Shown in pieces: positions 35,847 to 48,620 of a DNA stretch of 64,000 nt. The notes under the pieces were generated by a model. It did not search any database and was not told the origin of the DNA. It saw only the letters and a list, made by a program, of their open reading frames with translations. The DNA is from Todiramphus chloris collaris. Lineage: Eukaryota > Chordata > Aves > Coraciiformes > Alcedinidae. Positions within the stretch are counted from its first letter, which is position 1, and every line of letters begins with the position of its first letter. A program made the translations under genes and the position numbers. Where the stretch lies: contig JANVCC010000047.1 in assembly GCA_025345505.1 (NCBI GenBank), positions 9,958,413 to 10,022,412 on the forward strand, read 5' to 3'.

Positions 35847-36253
35847 TGTAGAGAGCCTTGTGAAAGAGTGGCTTAAGGAGTCAGATCGAGACCGTATGAA
35901 GCTTGTCCCCCTGGACAAGCTGATAAGGGCTGAGGCAAGATCGGTTTGACCTTGCCCCACTGTGTATGTGCTAGTAGATAGCAGACAAGGCTGTGGGAAG
36001 GAAACAGAAGCTACACAAGCTGACCGTGGGAGCAGGATGTGCTGATTGCAAAGGCAGCTGCACGACTACGAAGATAAGTAGCTGGGTAGGTCTGACTTTT
36101 ATAGCTGTCTTTTTATAGTCTAACCAATAATGAGCTTGCTTTCTGTAATATGTATGAGCTTCATTAATAACTGTATAAAAGAGTGTTGGCCTTAACAATA
36201 AATTGAGACGGGCTGGATGACCATAGGAGTGTCCGCGTCTTCCTTCGCCAACA
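35847..36253 (+). mobile_element. Solo LTR, ALV/ERVK-like, nested in CR1
   Basis: A 407-bp solo LTR sits in the CR1 linker, in the same orientation as the CR1. It begins TGTAGAGAGCC, ends CGCCAACA and is flanked by a perfect 6-bp target duplication ACTATC (35841-35846 and 36254-36259). The uninterrupted CR1 sequence is obvious across the site. Promoter parts are in order: CCAAT (36124-36128), TATAAAA (36174-36180) and AATAAA (36197-36202). Having AATAAA just downstream of TATA resembles alpharetroviral LTRs, and a 6-bp duplication fits alpha/beta-type (ERVK) elements. The proviral interior was lost, as is usual through LTR-LTR recombination. It is younger than its CR1 host. Confidence 0.9.
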
Positions 36254-36347
36254 ACTATCTATTGTATTCCAAAAGTCATGGCAGTCTAGTGAAGTCCCCA
36301 CTGACTGGAAAAGGGGAAATATAAGTCCCATATTCAAAAAGGGAAAG

Positions 36348-37187
36348 GTGGATGAACCTGGGAACTATAGGCCAGTCAGTCTCACCTCTGTGCCTGGTAA
36401 GGTCATGGAACAGATCCTCCTGGAGGCACTACTGAGGCAGAAGAATAACAATGAAGTGATTGGCTACAACCAACATGGCTTCACCAAGGGAAAATCATGC
36501 CTGACTAACCTGGTGGCGTTCTATGAGAAGATCACAACGTCAATAGATGGGGGAAGAGCAACCGACGTCATTTACCTGGACCCGAGCAAAGCCTTTGACA
36601 CTGTCCCACATGGCATTCTGGTCTCCAGGCTGGTGAAATATGGATTTGATGGATGCACAATTCAGTGGATAAAGAACTGGCTTGATGGCCACTCCCAAAG
36701 AGTGGTTGTCAATGGGTCGGTATCCAAGTGGAGACCAGTGACAAGTGGAGTCCCTCAAGGATCAGTACTGGGACCAGTTTTGTTTAACATCTTCATCAGC
36801 GACATGGACAGTGGCATTGAGCGCACCCTCAGCAAGTTTGCTGATGATACCAAGATGTGTGGGGTGGCTGACACACTGGAGGGAAGGGATGCCATCCAGA
36901 GGGACCTTGGCAGGCTGGAGAGGTGGGCCCATGCCAACCTCATGAAGTTCAACAAGGCCAAATGCAAGGTCCTCCATCTGGGTTGGGGCAATCCCAAGCA
37001 CCAATATAGGCTGGGCAGTGACTGGCTTGAGAGCAGCTCTGAAGAAAAGGACTTGGGAGTGCTGATGTATGAGAAGCTCAACATGAGCCATCACTGTGCT
37101 CTTGCAGCCCAGAAAGCCAATTGTATCCTGGGCTGCATCAAGAGAAGTGTGGCCAGCAGGTCGAGGGAGGTGATTCTCACCCTCTAA
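36348..37187 (+). pseudogene. CR1 ORF2 reverse transcriptase, open segment
   Basis: A 279-codon + frame holds the full CR1 RT core. In order it shows [32 protein letters not shown], motif [20 protein letters not shown], motif [16 protein letters not shown], the catalytic box SKFADDTK with both aspartates, then [16 protein letters not shown] and [14 protein letters not shown]. All catalytic residues known for this RT family are present. A TAA stands where the family has the tyrosine of [12 protein letters not shown], and the same frame then continues to about 37481 ([20 protein letters not shown]). The remaining C-terminus lies in another frame. The endonuclease side is also damaged, so the copy is dead. 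Confidence 0.92.
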
Positions 37188-37729
37188 TCCACTTTCGTGA
37201 GACCCCACCTGGAGTACTGCATCCAGTTCTGGAGTCCCTGTTACAGGAAGGATATGGATGTGCTGGAACACGTCCAGAGAAGGGCCACGAGGATGATCAG
37301 AGGGCTGGAGCACCTCTCCTGTGAGGACAGACTGAGAGAGTTGGGGTTGTTCAGTCTGGAAAAGAGAAGGCTCTGGGAAGACCTTATTGTGGCCTTCCAG
37401 TATCTGAAGGGGGCTACAAGAAAGCTGGGGAGGGACTTCTTAGGCTGTTGGGCAGTGACAGGACTAGAGGGAATGGATTAAAACTAGAGATAGGTCGGTT
37501 CAGGTTAGACATTAGGAAGAATTTCTTCACCATGAGGGTGGTGAGACACTGGAACAGGTTGTCCAGCGAGGTGGTGGAAGCCCCATCCTTGGAAGTTTTT
37601 AAGACCAGGATGGATGGAGCTCTGAGCAAACTGATCTAGTGGGAGGTGTCCCTGCCATTGTCAAGGGGGGTTGGAACTATATGTTCTTTAAGGTCCCTTC
37701 CAACCCTGACAAGTCTATGATTCTATGCT

Positions 37730-40354
37730 GCTTGAGGCTGGATTCCAAATTCCATCAAGATTAGAGTGGCATGAGAACAGAGGGTTTGTTGGTAAACATG
37801 GAGACCAACATCACCACCTCCAGCCCCCTGTAACTGCTTCTTCCTAAAGTTGTTCGGCACTTGGATGATCTGTGATTGCTGTTAATTCAACCGAGGCCAT
37901 GCTCCAAACAACAGAGCTGACAGCTGAAACAAAAATTTGCATTTTTTAATCTCCTCCCCTGAACTTCCATCATTTCACAGGATTTTCATCATCTAGAAAG
38001 CTCAAAACAATTCATTTGCTACATAATTCAAAGTAAAAAGAGTTAAATACTCTCACTCACGATTTTCTCCGAGCTCTCAGGTGGGGAAGTATGAATTGGA
38101 GAAACCTACACCTTTCACAAATGTCAATTACAGCTTTGTCCTTTAAGTACCTTCACAAATCTTTTCATTTTCATTTTCCTACAAAGTTAAAGTACCTTTG
38201 GGAAGTTAGGTAACTGATTTCCAGTGTGAATTACTTCACATTCACTGCAAAGGACCAGGTCAGTTATCAGCCTATAATTGGCTTTTATAAGAAATAAATG
38301 AATCACAGCTCTACTCAAACTGCTTCTAAACCAAAAACTTTATCAATTCAGCTCCATGATTTAGGAATTCAATTAATCAAAGGAATAGGTGTGCAGATAA
38401 TTCAGTAAAGACCTAGCAAATAGTGAATGTTTCCATTCCGAGCTACACTACCTTTCAGACACTTACTAGAGCAGAGCCAGAATGCCCTTAAATGACTGAG
38501 GATGCATATGAAGGTAGATAGACAGAATAAAAGCAAAACTACACACTTAGCTTCCAGTGGCTGAGAACATTACTGGCTTCAAAAACACCTTATAGTCCAC
38601 TGTTCTTCATCACACAAGCTCCTCCCCAAACTCATTTCCCATTGTGAGTGCTGTGTGTTCCCTTCAGCTCCCTGTGTCTCTGAGGCCATACCTGGAATTT
38701 TGTGTTACTGCCTGCATCTCTTTTTTGCTGCAGTGTCCTCTGCACTGCTGCAAGCAGAGGCATTTTGTGCTATTCCCAGAAGTTCTCTGATTTTTGCAGC
38801 TGTCTATATCACTATTGCTTTTTCATTTTCCCTTTTCTAACCATGCTGTAAACTCCGCCCATCTTTTTTGCCTTGTCCTATTTTATCCCTTTTAAGAATT
38901 CTGATTATGTATGTCCCATTCCCACCTCCCCATCACCACCAAAGGTCCTGTATCTCTCCTGCTTTAATACGAGTGGCATTTAGGGCACCAAATACACCAT
39001 CTACCCTATGGCCTTCCCTCTCCAATTTTTCTATATACTTTTCCCTGTTACACTTACTGCTGCCTGGGAGACAGTCCCTCTCAGCACAGCATACTGATCA
39101 TTTTGGAGAGATGAGCAGACGTGAAAGCCGAACACATTTATTCCAAAGAGTGCCAGGTGCTGACAAGAAACTGTTCTTGTCTTTCTGGCAGTCAGAGGGA
39201 TTAAAGCCATGGCTCTACTAAATACTTACAGAGGCACACTGCTTTCCTCCTCAGTTGCTGTCTTCAGTACTCCAATTGACAACACACTCTGTAGGTTTCC
39301 TCTGAAAATGCAGTATTTTCTGAAGTGTGGAAACTAATACAATGAAGTGATAAAAACTTGCCTTGTCACATGTATTCTAAGAAAGAAATGCCACCAAGGT
39401 TCACATGAGGCCTCACAAATTTGAACGAATACGTACAGTGTGGTTTGAGCTGGTCTAAGCAGAGTTGCAGAACTGTGACACAGAGATGTGACACACTCCT
39501 GCACGATACTCAGAGTATCTTATTTCTAGAAATGAGCATTGGGAACATGGAAAAGAATAATGAAAGTTGTTGGCAAGCTTTGACGGGCTGATATATGGGC
39601 AGGACAGTCTGTCCATCAATTAGAAAGAGCATATCTAATGATCTAAGAGTAACAACGTAAAAAGCAATCATTTAGTATAACTAATGACAAGTACAACAAA
39701 TGCTAAATAGAGTAGCTCTTTAGACTGCCTATACAAGGTGAGAACTACTTACACGTGGAATAAACTCAGGTCTGTGTCACTGTCTAGCATGTCTGACCTT
39801 AAACTTATCTGTGGATGTCAAAGTGATGTCTCTTTGATGGATAATGCAGAATAAAATATTGATATTTCCACTGTGGAAATAAATTTTACAAGGCTACATT
39901 GATGGAACAATTATCCTAGCAGGTACTATTCTATCCTAAGACCCCTATAGCCATGTGAACTAAATGTCAGAAAGTTATTCAAAGAAGATTTATAAGACTA
40001 ACATAAAACCATTCTTATTCTGTAAAAACTTAAATTTCTATTACAACTTTTTAGGCCAAAATTTTTCATTTAAGTCACTGATTTCCCTGATTGTATACAG
40101 ATGACATTATTTAAACTGAGGAGGATGTATTCTTCTATCCAAACATGAAACACAGGACATTAGAAGGTGTCTTTTTTGCACAGTGCTTAAATAGTTATTC
40201 CCAAGGGATTTACTAAAGTCATTTGGAGACTATATCATAATATGCAGAAACCACTTATGTGAGTATTAGGCAGCCCAAAATACCTAGGGGGTGCATCATT
40301 TTGGCGTGATGGCATGTGTCTTAGAGAAGTGGCTGACATTAGATGGGATAAATT
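37730..40354. other. AT-rich unique DNA
   Basis: No gene or repeat is recognised between the CR1 and the ERVL-type LTR. The longest frame (117 codons at 38868) has no domain or splice context I can support. Confidence 0.5.
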
Positions 40355-40359
40355 CAAGT

Positions 40360-41092
40360 TGTCCTGGTTTGAGTTAGAACAGAACTCATTCTGTTCAGTG
40401 ATTTTACTTTTCATCTCAGTCTCTTCTAGCTGCACTTTCTGAAGGTAACAGCAGATTTTGGCAGACAGTGTCTGCTTCTAGCAGTGATAATGCTCCATGT
40501 TTAGAGTTACTATCAAGTGTGTTGGTGTGCAGACCAAGGCCACTGCTAAATCTTGTGAACCATGTTGGGGGATGCAGAAACTAAAGGGCCACACCAGCAG
40601 GGAGGAGCAGACAGGACAGGTGACCCTAAACTGACCAGTGAGGGATTCCATCCCATATATGTCATATTCAGTATAAAGCTGAGGGATCACAAGGGCCAAG
40701 GTCTCTTCTCCAGTGGTCAGCATCCAAGGAGGACTCTGTTCTGCCTTCAGAACAGAATCTGCATGTTCCTGAATCCATTTCCAGAATCCAGCTTCTGAGT
40801 CTAGTTCCTGTCTGCTGCTGAGTCCAGCCTGGGACTTTCCCAGTGCCTGCTCCACAGCATCAGTGGTGATGGTGATGTAATTGCCATCAGGGAGGTTGGA
40901 GTCAATATTCGTTTTGCATATATTTGTGTATATTTCATTGTATTATTATTTTTTCATTAAAGCTGTTTTAGTTTTCTCTTCTAATACACAAGTCTCTCTC
41001 CCTTATTCCCTTTCTCTTCCCCTTTGGGAAAGGCGAGGGGTTAATGGAGAGCATCTGTGATTCATCTAGTGGCCAGCCTCTAAACCTTGACA
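40360..41092 (+). mobile_element. Solo LTR, avian ERVL type
   Basis: A 733-bp solo LTR. It starts TGTCCTGGTTTGAG, the hallmark of avian ERVL LTRs, and ends CTAAACCTTGACA. The 5-bp duplication CAAGT lies at 40355-40359 and 41093-41097, the length ERVL integrases make. The termini form an imperfect inverted repeat (TGTCCTGG against TGTCAAGG). A poly(A) signal ATTAAA lies at 40956-40961 in the context CATTAAAGCTGTTTTAG, followed by a pyrimidine-rich U5 beginning near 40990. No gag, pol or other internal sequence remains beside it. The intact target duplication fits a solo LTR formed by recombination of the two ends of one provirus. Confidence 0.93.
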
Positions 41093-41097
41093 CAAGT

Positions 41098-44000
41098 AAA
41101 GGTGCTTAGTCACAAATTCCAAGAAGCAAACTCCAAAATTTAATCAAAACCTTCCATTTCCTAAACAAAACCTTCTGTTACTGAGAGCATGCAACCATAG
41201 CTCAAATATGCATGTGAAAACTGACTAAAAAACAATTTGAAAAGATGTATACATGAATAAAACAGACTATTTGGGAAAAATCACAAAGCATGGCAAAATA
41301 TTTTTCAAATTTCTAGACAGATTATAAAGGACAAACACAGTTGTTCTCTTAGATCAAGTTTGAGTATTCTTCAGGTGCCCAATAGCTACTGTATCTTCAT
41401 ACCTGAAGTTCTCTGTGCAACTGCTCCCTCCTATAGTTATGCTCTTTGTAGTGATGCTGTAAGAACCTGGCCCTTTGGTGAGATTTATCAGCTTATTTCA
41501 GACAAATTGACATTGCCTCTGTCACACACCAAGAACCTTCATCTTCTGGGTTGGAAGAGCTTGATTCTACCGTGCTGGCAGTATCTAAGCTCAGAGTGAG
41601 AAACTAATAGATTTCTTATCCTTGTCTCTAGCCAAGATCCTGAGTGTATTTGCAACTGATTTTTTAAAAGGTTTTTTTTTTTTTTTTCTGAAGATTACTT
41701 CTATCTTCCAGTCATATCAGTATGGGAAAATATGGAGTAAAAGATAAAAAATCCGTGAGACTGTAAGCACGGTGGCCTTCTGACAGAAGGATGAAATTCA
41801 GCCTTGCAAAAAGGAGAAATATTAAGTACTTTTGGCTCTTGCTTTGGCTTTATTTTTAACAGTTCTTTATCTTTGTTTTTCCATAGTAACTCCCAATAGG
41901 AATCTATGCTGAAATGTAGCCCACTGAAACTATGCCAAAACAGAGAAGACAGATGTATTGATATCACTACTTAATTCAGCCAAACGATTTTGGTTGACTG
42001 CAGGGTGCAGGTGTGAGCTGAAGACACTGCAGATCTGCCAGCCTGCCTGTTCCCTATGATTAATGGCCTTGCACTTTCTGCTACTTCTTGCAACTCCATG
42101 TATAACTCCTGAGGGGAGGCAAGTAGAGGCTTGATCTGGGACTCTGATCAGACTGTACAAACTCAGTGACCTGCTGTTCTGCTATTAATAATAAGTTAAA
42201 ATATGCACACGCATCCCTGTGTACAGCTCAGCAGAGACACTGCACTTGGCAATAAAGCAATAAGTATGATCATGTAAAAAAATAAAAATACTCGCAGCAA
42301 CAGCTAGAAAGGCAAAATTAGATCTTTGCAACTACTTGCTTTTAGTGACTGAAGTATATTAAGATGATATTTAATTATCACTATCATGAAGGAGTACAAA
42401 GTAGAATGTGGTAACTACACTTTTCTCTTTCTCTTAAAGGTTTCAAACAAAGTAGACCCTACAGATTCAACATGGAAAAAGTACCCCAAATCCTACAAGA
42501 ATTGATTGGAGATTGGAGTGAGCTAAAAAGGGGGAAGTGTCTGCACTGCACAATGTGTGTTCTCGTGTCTCTCAAGGTTTGTGTCTCACAGGTCATAGCT
42601 CCTCTGTGATCTAAACTCATGATACCGCTTATCTGCACAGTACATCTTATGAGCTTCTCACCACGTGCCATCCAATGCATTAATCCTCATTTCCTGAAGA
42701 GTGGTTACACACTTCTGTGTAATCTTCTTTTATTTTGAGGCAACAGTACTTTACACTTAGAATACACATGAAAGCAAAACTGCATAGTGCTCAAATCAGC
42801 AAAAAGTTAAATGCACTATCCCTATTTACTGACAGTTTGAGCCCTTAGACTTGGAATATGCAGCTTTGCAACTGCCTTAGAGGTTTCTTTTTGAAAAGCA
42901 AAAGACTGATGACTATTTCTGCTACTCAAGTATCAATAATGCCTTCAAACTCCTGCATATTTTATGACCTAGATGAGAATTCAAGTATATTGCTAAATAT
43001 TTATACTGTTAAGAATGGACTCTTATGAGTCAGACATACTGATCAATTAACCTGCCCTGCAAAAGCCAGAAAACAAAAATAACCTGAGGAAACGGGCACA
43101 CACACATAAGCCTCAGCTAATTATAGCTTAGAAAAACTGCCATGCTTAGTTTGTCTTGATTTTTTTATTAAAAGAGGAATCTGGTTTTGAGGAAGTCCAG
43201 AGTAGTTTGCCTCCAGTGCAGGTTTCAGTGTACTAATGTGGTAGGTGAAATTTGGGGTGAGTCTAGTTTAACTGTTTTCTAAATGATTATGTGCGGCTAA
43301 GAAGTGATAAATCGTGCTGGTGTCCTACATCAGGTACAGAACTTCAGAGTAGCCATTAGTTCTAATTTGTTTTGCACATTCAAGCATGTTTCAAAAGCAA
43401 GGTTGTCCCCCACCCTGCATTATCTGTGTCATTGATCACTATCACTGTGCAGTTATTTAGAAACACTGACTTGAAGAGTTGGATGGTTCATTCACGGAGT
43501 CATTAAAAGCTTTTGATAATTTTTCATTTCAGTAGTTTTTGATCATGCGGGTATGTACTTGAAATGGCAGAGCTGAAGATAGTAATTAAATTTCAGTCTT
43601 TTTCTGGTAGCTTCAGGCTACCATCTCAGGTGGCTTTCCAGTATAGGCTACTTTAATTTGAAGCCAAAAATACATTCTGAGATACTCCTTTGAAGTAAAG
43701 AGAGCAAAAACTAGTTCTTTATATTAGCCATTTTTGTTCTTTGGGCCACTATAAATTCCTTCTCTTTCTTTTGGGGCAATATTATAAAAATTCCCAGCTA
43801 CTGCTTCCAAAGCAAGTGACAACCATCAATAACTAGACCAGATCTCCAGAACTCATCTGATGGAGGACTTGCATAAATCGCTGCACTTTTAAAGATACAG
43901 CTAACTTCCATTCCTGGCATGATTTAAAGCTGTAATTTAAAACCGTTTGAAAACAGTAGACAAAACTCCCATTGACTTCAAAGACTGCTAGAGTAGACAC

Positions 44001-47000
44001 CGAATATCTCTGTCTGTCAGTCCTGAGCCCTTAGGAAAACAGCCCTTACACATGCATCTGCAAACACTGAAACTTCTGGGAAGAGAAAACTGCTGCTCAT
44101 CCTGTGTTTCCTCCCTCCTCTTGTTCCTGCTGTCACCAGCAGTGAGTACCTGAGTGACTCCCAGGATACGTAAGGATGTTCCCAAAAATACCTAGAGGGG
44201 CAGACTATGAGGCTCTGAAATGGACTTCTAACATGCTACAAGTTTGGGTCCTGGGATTTTGACCAGACGAGTTGGTAAAATGTGATTTCAAGCTTTATTG
44301 CCCTTCATCTGATGAACACTGAGGCAGAGAGGGTGGACTTAGACGTATCTCTATCTCATTCCCTCTCCTAATTTCATTGTTCTTCTGTAGATCTCATTAA
44401 TAGCATCAGTGGTACTACACACAATTACAAGAGACCGTCAGCTGTTCATTGCTTTCATCTTATTCATAGCAAGCTGAAATTTTGTTAGCTGTCTATAATT
44501 ATGTTCTCATCTTTGCTTCCCACCCTCAGAATTGCCTCTCTGGTTGCAAAAGTGTGAAACATAGCCCTGTAGAAAAACATATGAGTAACTGAATATAATA
44601 AAATAATAATGCTATACAATAAATTAAAAAAAATAGAGACAAAGTCATAAAATTCCATTTCTTTTAAATGCATGGGGACTATGGGGTGTAACGGAGAATC
44701 AGTTGGTTCATTAAGAGGAGGAACCTTCTGTCTTAAAGAAAGGGAAACACACAGTCATTGCTTGGTGTCTAAATTTTGGGTAACTGCTGAGGTCTCTCAA
44801 AAAGTCCTCAAGAGTGAAAGTGTATGTTGCTATGGAGTACAATGTTTATAATAATGATTTATTTATAATATATCTTTTTCTTTTTTTTTTTTTTTTTTTA
44901 AAACGATTTGGAACCCAAGAGGCTATTTTCTGATCCTTTCCAAATCCCACTATTTCAGTGCTAATTACTAAAAGTGCAGGAGCAATGCACTCTCTGCTTG
45001 GACCATCTGGCAGATTTCTGAGCTTCACAGTTCATTGGTCCTCAGAGTTACTCTGCAAGTTATAGAAAAAAACTACTTCTGAACTCTACAGCACTGACAT
45101 AATTAGTTAACATATTAAAAAAAAAAACAAAATAGAAATGTAGAGGTTCTAGTAACAAAGGCTGAGGCTTCATATTGATAAAATAATTCTGGCTAGAGAT
45201 TGGAAGGATCTATTTAACATAAATAAACATTCTTTTTCCACAGTGCTTGACTGTGGTTTCCATCTTCTCATGTTTTTCTGAGATGAACTTCTATAAAATA
45301 ATTAAATGCAATTGGTCAGTACCCTTTAATGTCTGACAGAGGCATTGTAAGATAACAGATTAGGCTTTTACAATGCACTGCAAACAAGAAAATGGACACT
45401 GATGTTGAAATCGTATCGGATGTGATTCTTCAAAGTAAGACAAGATGTACTGAAACTTCACTGAGACGAGATTTCTGCCAGGCCTATTGGCAGAATTAGC
45501 TGGGCTAATTAGCCAGAATGGTTGTGCCTTGGGCATGACACTGTTAGATGGTCCCCCTGACAACTGTGTCTAGAGGACACAAATAACTGTGGATGTGGTC
45601 TTTAAATCCTCAGTGATGTCTGAGTCAATGTGCAGTGAAGCAAGCACTTATTAGTGTTATGTGGAAAATCATACACAGCCAAACAGGGCATACTCCAGTC
45701 ACTAACATGTTTATCTCTGGAATGACAGAAGTGTGACATATATGCATATTTATATACATCAGGCAATTACTTGCAAGATTAAGCTGCTGCTGAATAGTTG
45801 TTTATTTACTTACAAGAAATCATGAGAACAGCTTGTTAATCAAATCTGGTTCCCTGTTATTACAACCAATACTCTGCCCTTCTGGAGTCACCTAGATAAG
45901 ACTCTAAGTTGTGTTTAGTTCTTTAAATAAAATTTTTTAATTGTCATGAACAAGAATACAGAAGCATGTTGCATGAGAATTAAGCACTCAGCCTACAAAG
46001 CCCTTTGCCAGTGTTCCTGAAAAACCTCAGCTAGCATCTCTGTGTTGAGCTGGAGGTAGTCAATGATTCCACACCTAGAAGACCTACTCACACCTGATAT
46101 CTGTAAGTTCTTAAACCTTTTGTTTTTCCCACTTCCAATCTCTAAATTCATGAAAGTTTATTAATTAAATATGTAATGCATATTTATTAAATAAATGTAT
46201 TTGTGTTTGCATTTCCATTTTTTTAAAACTTCTCCCCAGTCTGAGACTGTTGCATTCATATACACACTGCAAAATCTAATAAGGTAAAAAACTCATCAAA
46301 ATAATTTCCATACAAAACAAATCAATATGCAAATAACATGTCCCACTCTATCCATTTATCCAATGCCCTGAGTAATCTGAACAGCAGAGCTGCATGCTCT
46401 TAGAATACAAATGAAAGGAAACAGCTGGCGATACACACTTTGCATGGGCAAACTTTTTCCATAATGGATTTTCTTTTATCATCTAATTGCTCAGAAAGCA
46501 CTTTTTAATTTGGTTATGCTCAAGACATTTGAACTTTCATAGTAGAGAGAACTTACCTGTAGTATTGATTACCACATGCAAGAACCACCAGTCCTCTCTG
46601 ATCAGCTGCACTGACACTGACCTTTGAAGAAAATCTGTTAAGTGTTGACATCTTACAGGCAAACACTCAGTGAACAGTCTCCTTGAGATATTGTTGGGCC
46701 ACACAGCTTTGTGGAACTGTATTTAGGATTAATCAGTCCAGCAATCATAGCAATGGCTTGTAGCCATGTACAAGCACAAACTTCCCTGAAGACCACACTA
46801 TTTGAATGCAAATCTCTGCCAAAGCATTGCTGCAGGTGAGTGCTAGGGACATTCTAGGGAAAGAAGCTGGGACCTACGTTCAGCTTTTCACTTGGCCAGG
46901 TGGTGTCTGCCTCTATAATTCTCCTCTATCATAACCTCAGATAAAATGTCAAGAAGACAAATTAACCCCTGGGCACAATCCTCACATAACAAAAAGCAAG

Positions 47001-47474
47001 ATTTATAGGTATCAGAAGGGGAGCGAACCTGCCGAGAGTTTGACAGTACAGTATCAATCTACAAATGTGATATAGGTATCCAGGTCCTGTGATTCCTCTG
47101 AGGTACACTTGGACTTAGAGACCCTTTGATTGAAATCTTCCTGGAATTATTAGGAAAAAAAATGTGAATTTACCTTTTCCTCAGTGAACTGCAAGAAATC
47201 TAAATAATTCAGATGAGAATTCCAGTCTTGGCACCCTGGAAAATTTATCACTGCTCTAATACTTAGTGTTTTTGATTTCTGGTTATATCAAAAGTTTTGG
47301 CTGGTTTTATTTTGTTTGTTTTCTTTTTCATTTCTTTTGCCACACATCCACATTTTCCACACAGCTGTGTAGAAAATGACTCTCTTACAATGTGAAGTGC
47401 CACACGGCAAAGAAATGACTAGATACTGCCTTTGGGAGATGTTATGCAAGCAGTTAGAGAAATCTGGAATATCA
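41098..47474. other. Long AT-rich unique stretch
   Basis: More than 6 kb without a recognisable gene. It includes homopolymers (T16 at 41672-41687, T19 at 44881-44899) and a few sites that resemble homeodomain or octamer cores (for example ATGCAAATAA near 46328). No repeat family was identified. Confidence 0.55.
44881..44899. repeat. T19 homopolymer
   Basis: A run of 19 T in a T-rich patch, with no SINE body recognised alongside. Confidence 0.9.
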
Positions 47475-48620
47475 AGATATCATCCAGCCCATTCTCCTTC
47501 TCTGAGATAGGTTCAAGGATATTTTGCAGGTCTTTCCTGATTGTATCCCCAGCTTTCTCTTATGCTTCCTCAAAGACAGATCTCTCAATGTTTCTTGCTA
47601 ACCAGTGAGATGGCCAAAAAGCTTTTCGACTTAGCCAGTTTTTGTTTTTCCCAGAACTGGTTAAACTCTGATACCTCTTGTCTTACTCTGCATGGACATA
47701 AGGTACAGCTGAGCCTAATCTCTTCATAGGATTCTTTTACATACTTTAATATTGTGAAACATGCACCCAGTCATCTTTTTTTTTCCTTTTTTTTTTTTTT
47801 TTAATGCTTAATAAAACAGATTCCTTCATTATTCCATATAGGTTATGCTTTTTCCTCAATGCTTTAAAACAGTTAAAAACTAGATAATTTATCAACATTT
47901 TTTAAAAAGACTTTATTTTTTGTCTTTTTTTAAAACATTTTATTTGTCATTTCTTTGTCAGTTTGTCTGGCTTTTCTCTTATCAGCAGAAGTCAGTATCC
48001 TAACCGAAAAATCACTAATACTGAGAATATCAAGTAACTTTTCAATTTTTTGCATGTGTTACATTATTCAACTCCAGAGTTAGTCTCTAGTTGTCAACAA
48101 ACACTCATCCTTCCCACACTGCTTGCAGCCTAACCCATTTTTCCTCATGCATTACTTCTGTTGTTCTTCTTAAATGCAGTACTTTGTACTCAGCTTCACT
48201 GAATATCATCTCAGTGTTTTGGAGCTATTTCTCCAAGTTATCAAGATCATCCTTTTTAAAATTATTTTCAGTTCCTTTCCCCTTTGGTGTCATCTGTGAA
48301 TTCAGAAAGAAAATTATTGTCCATCATCCTAAACGTTAGTGCTGGTTTTGCGTATTACCAAGCAGAGAAAGGGGCCTCATGGGCCCCTCCTTGATATGCC
48401 CTCTAGTTTGACAGTATCCTGTAATCACTCTTTGACTGCAGTTTTGAGCAGTGATGCACTCACCCCATAATAATTTTATGGATTATGATCCATGTATAAC
48501 TGTGATTAAGGCATTGCTCATGGTCTTAAATTAGACTTTTAAAGTCTTGAGACTGGCATTTGCATCCTTCCTTCCTCCCATTTGTGATGGTAGTATAAGC
48601 CAGAATAAAGGTTGTATGTA
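47475..48620 (-). mobile_element. Ancient L3/CR1-like LINE fossil
   Basis: This is a minus-strand, highly decayed LINE. The middle is the clearest part. AAATGCAGTACTTTGTACTC near 48172, then CTTCACTGAATATCATCTC, CAAGTTATCAAGATCATCC and TTTGGTGTCATCTGTGAATT near 48283, form the inverted RT C-motif neighbourhood (FADDT..KCKVLHL) of L3/CR1. GGGCCTCATGGGCCCCTCC near 48370 and an ATTATGATCCATGTATAACT stretch near 48482 continue toward the RT core. The left part (about 47475-47730) resembles an old 3' end (CATCCAGCCCATTCTCC). The T-rich gap at 47760-48060 may be a later addition. The order is right, but divergence is high and the limits are loose. Confidence 0.55.
47787..47802. repeat. T16 homopolymer
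   Basis: A 16-T run inside a larger T-rich stretch that interrupts the ancient LINE fossil. Confidence 0.85.

Larger units (their letters stand above)
34560..37729 (+). mobile_element. CR1 LINE, long copy split by a solo LTR
   Basis: This is the best-preserved CR1 of the window, on the + strand. It starts within the endonuclease (KLF.KDRQGR region near 34610) and includes GDFNHPDI near 34880 and GCSDHEVI near 35075, the endonuclease landmarks. The linker, the complete RT, the ORF2 C-terminus (about 37448-37639) and the 3' UTR follow, ending at TCTATGATTCTATG near 37729. A retroviral solo LTR sits inside the linker (35847-36253). Without that 407-bp insert and its 6-bp repeat the CR1 is about 2.75 kb. 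ORF1 and the first part of ORF2 are missing through 5' truncation. Confidence 0.96.
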
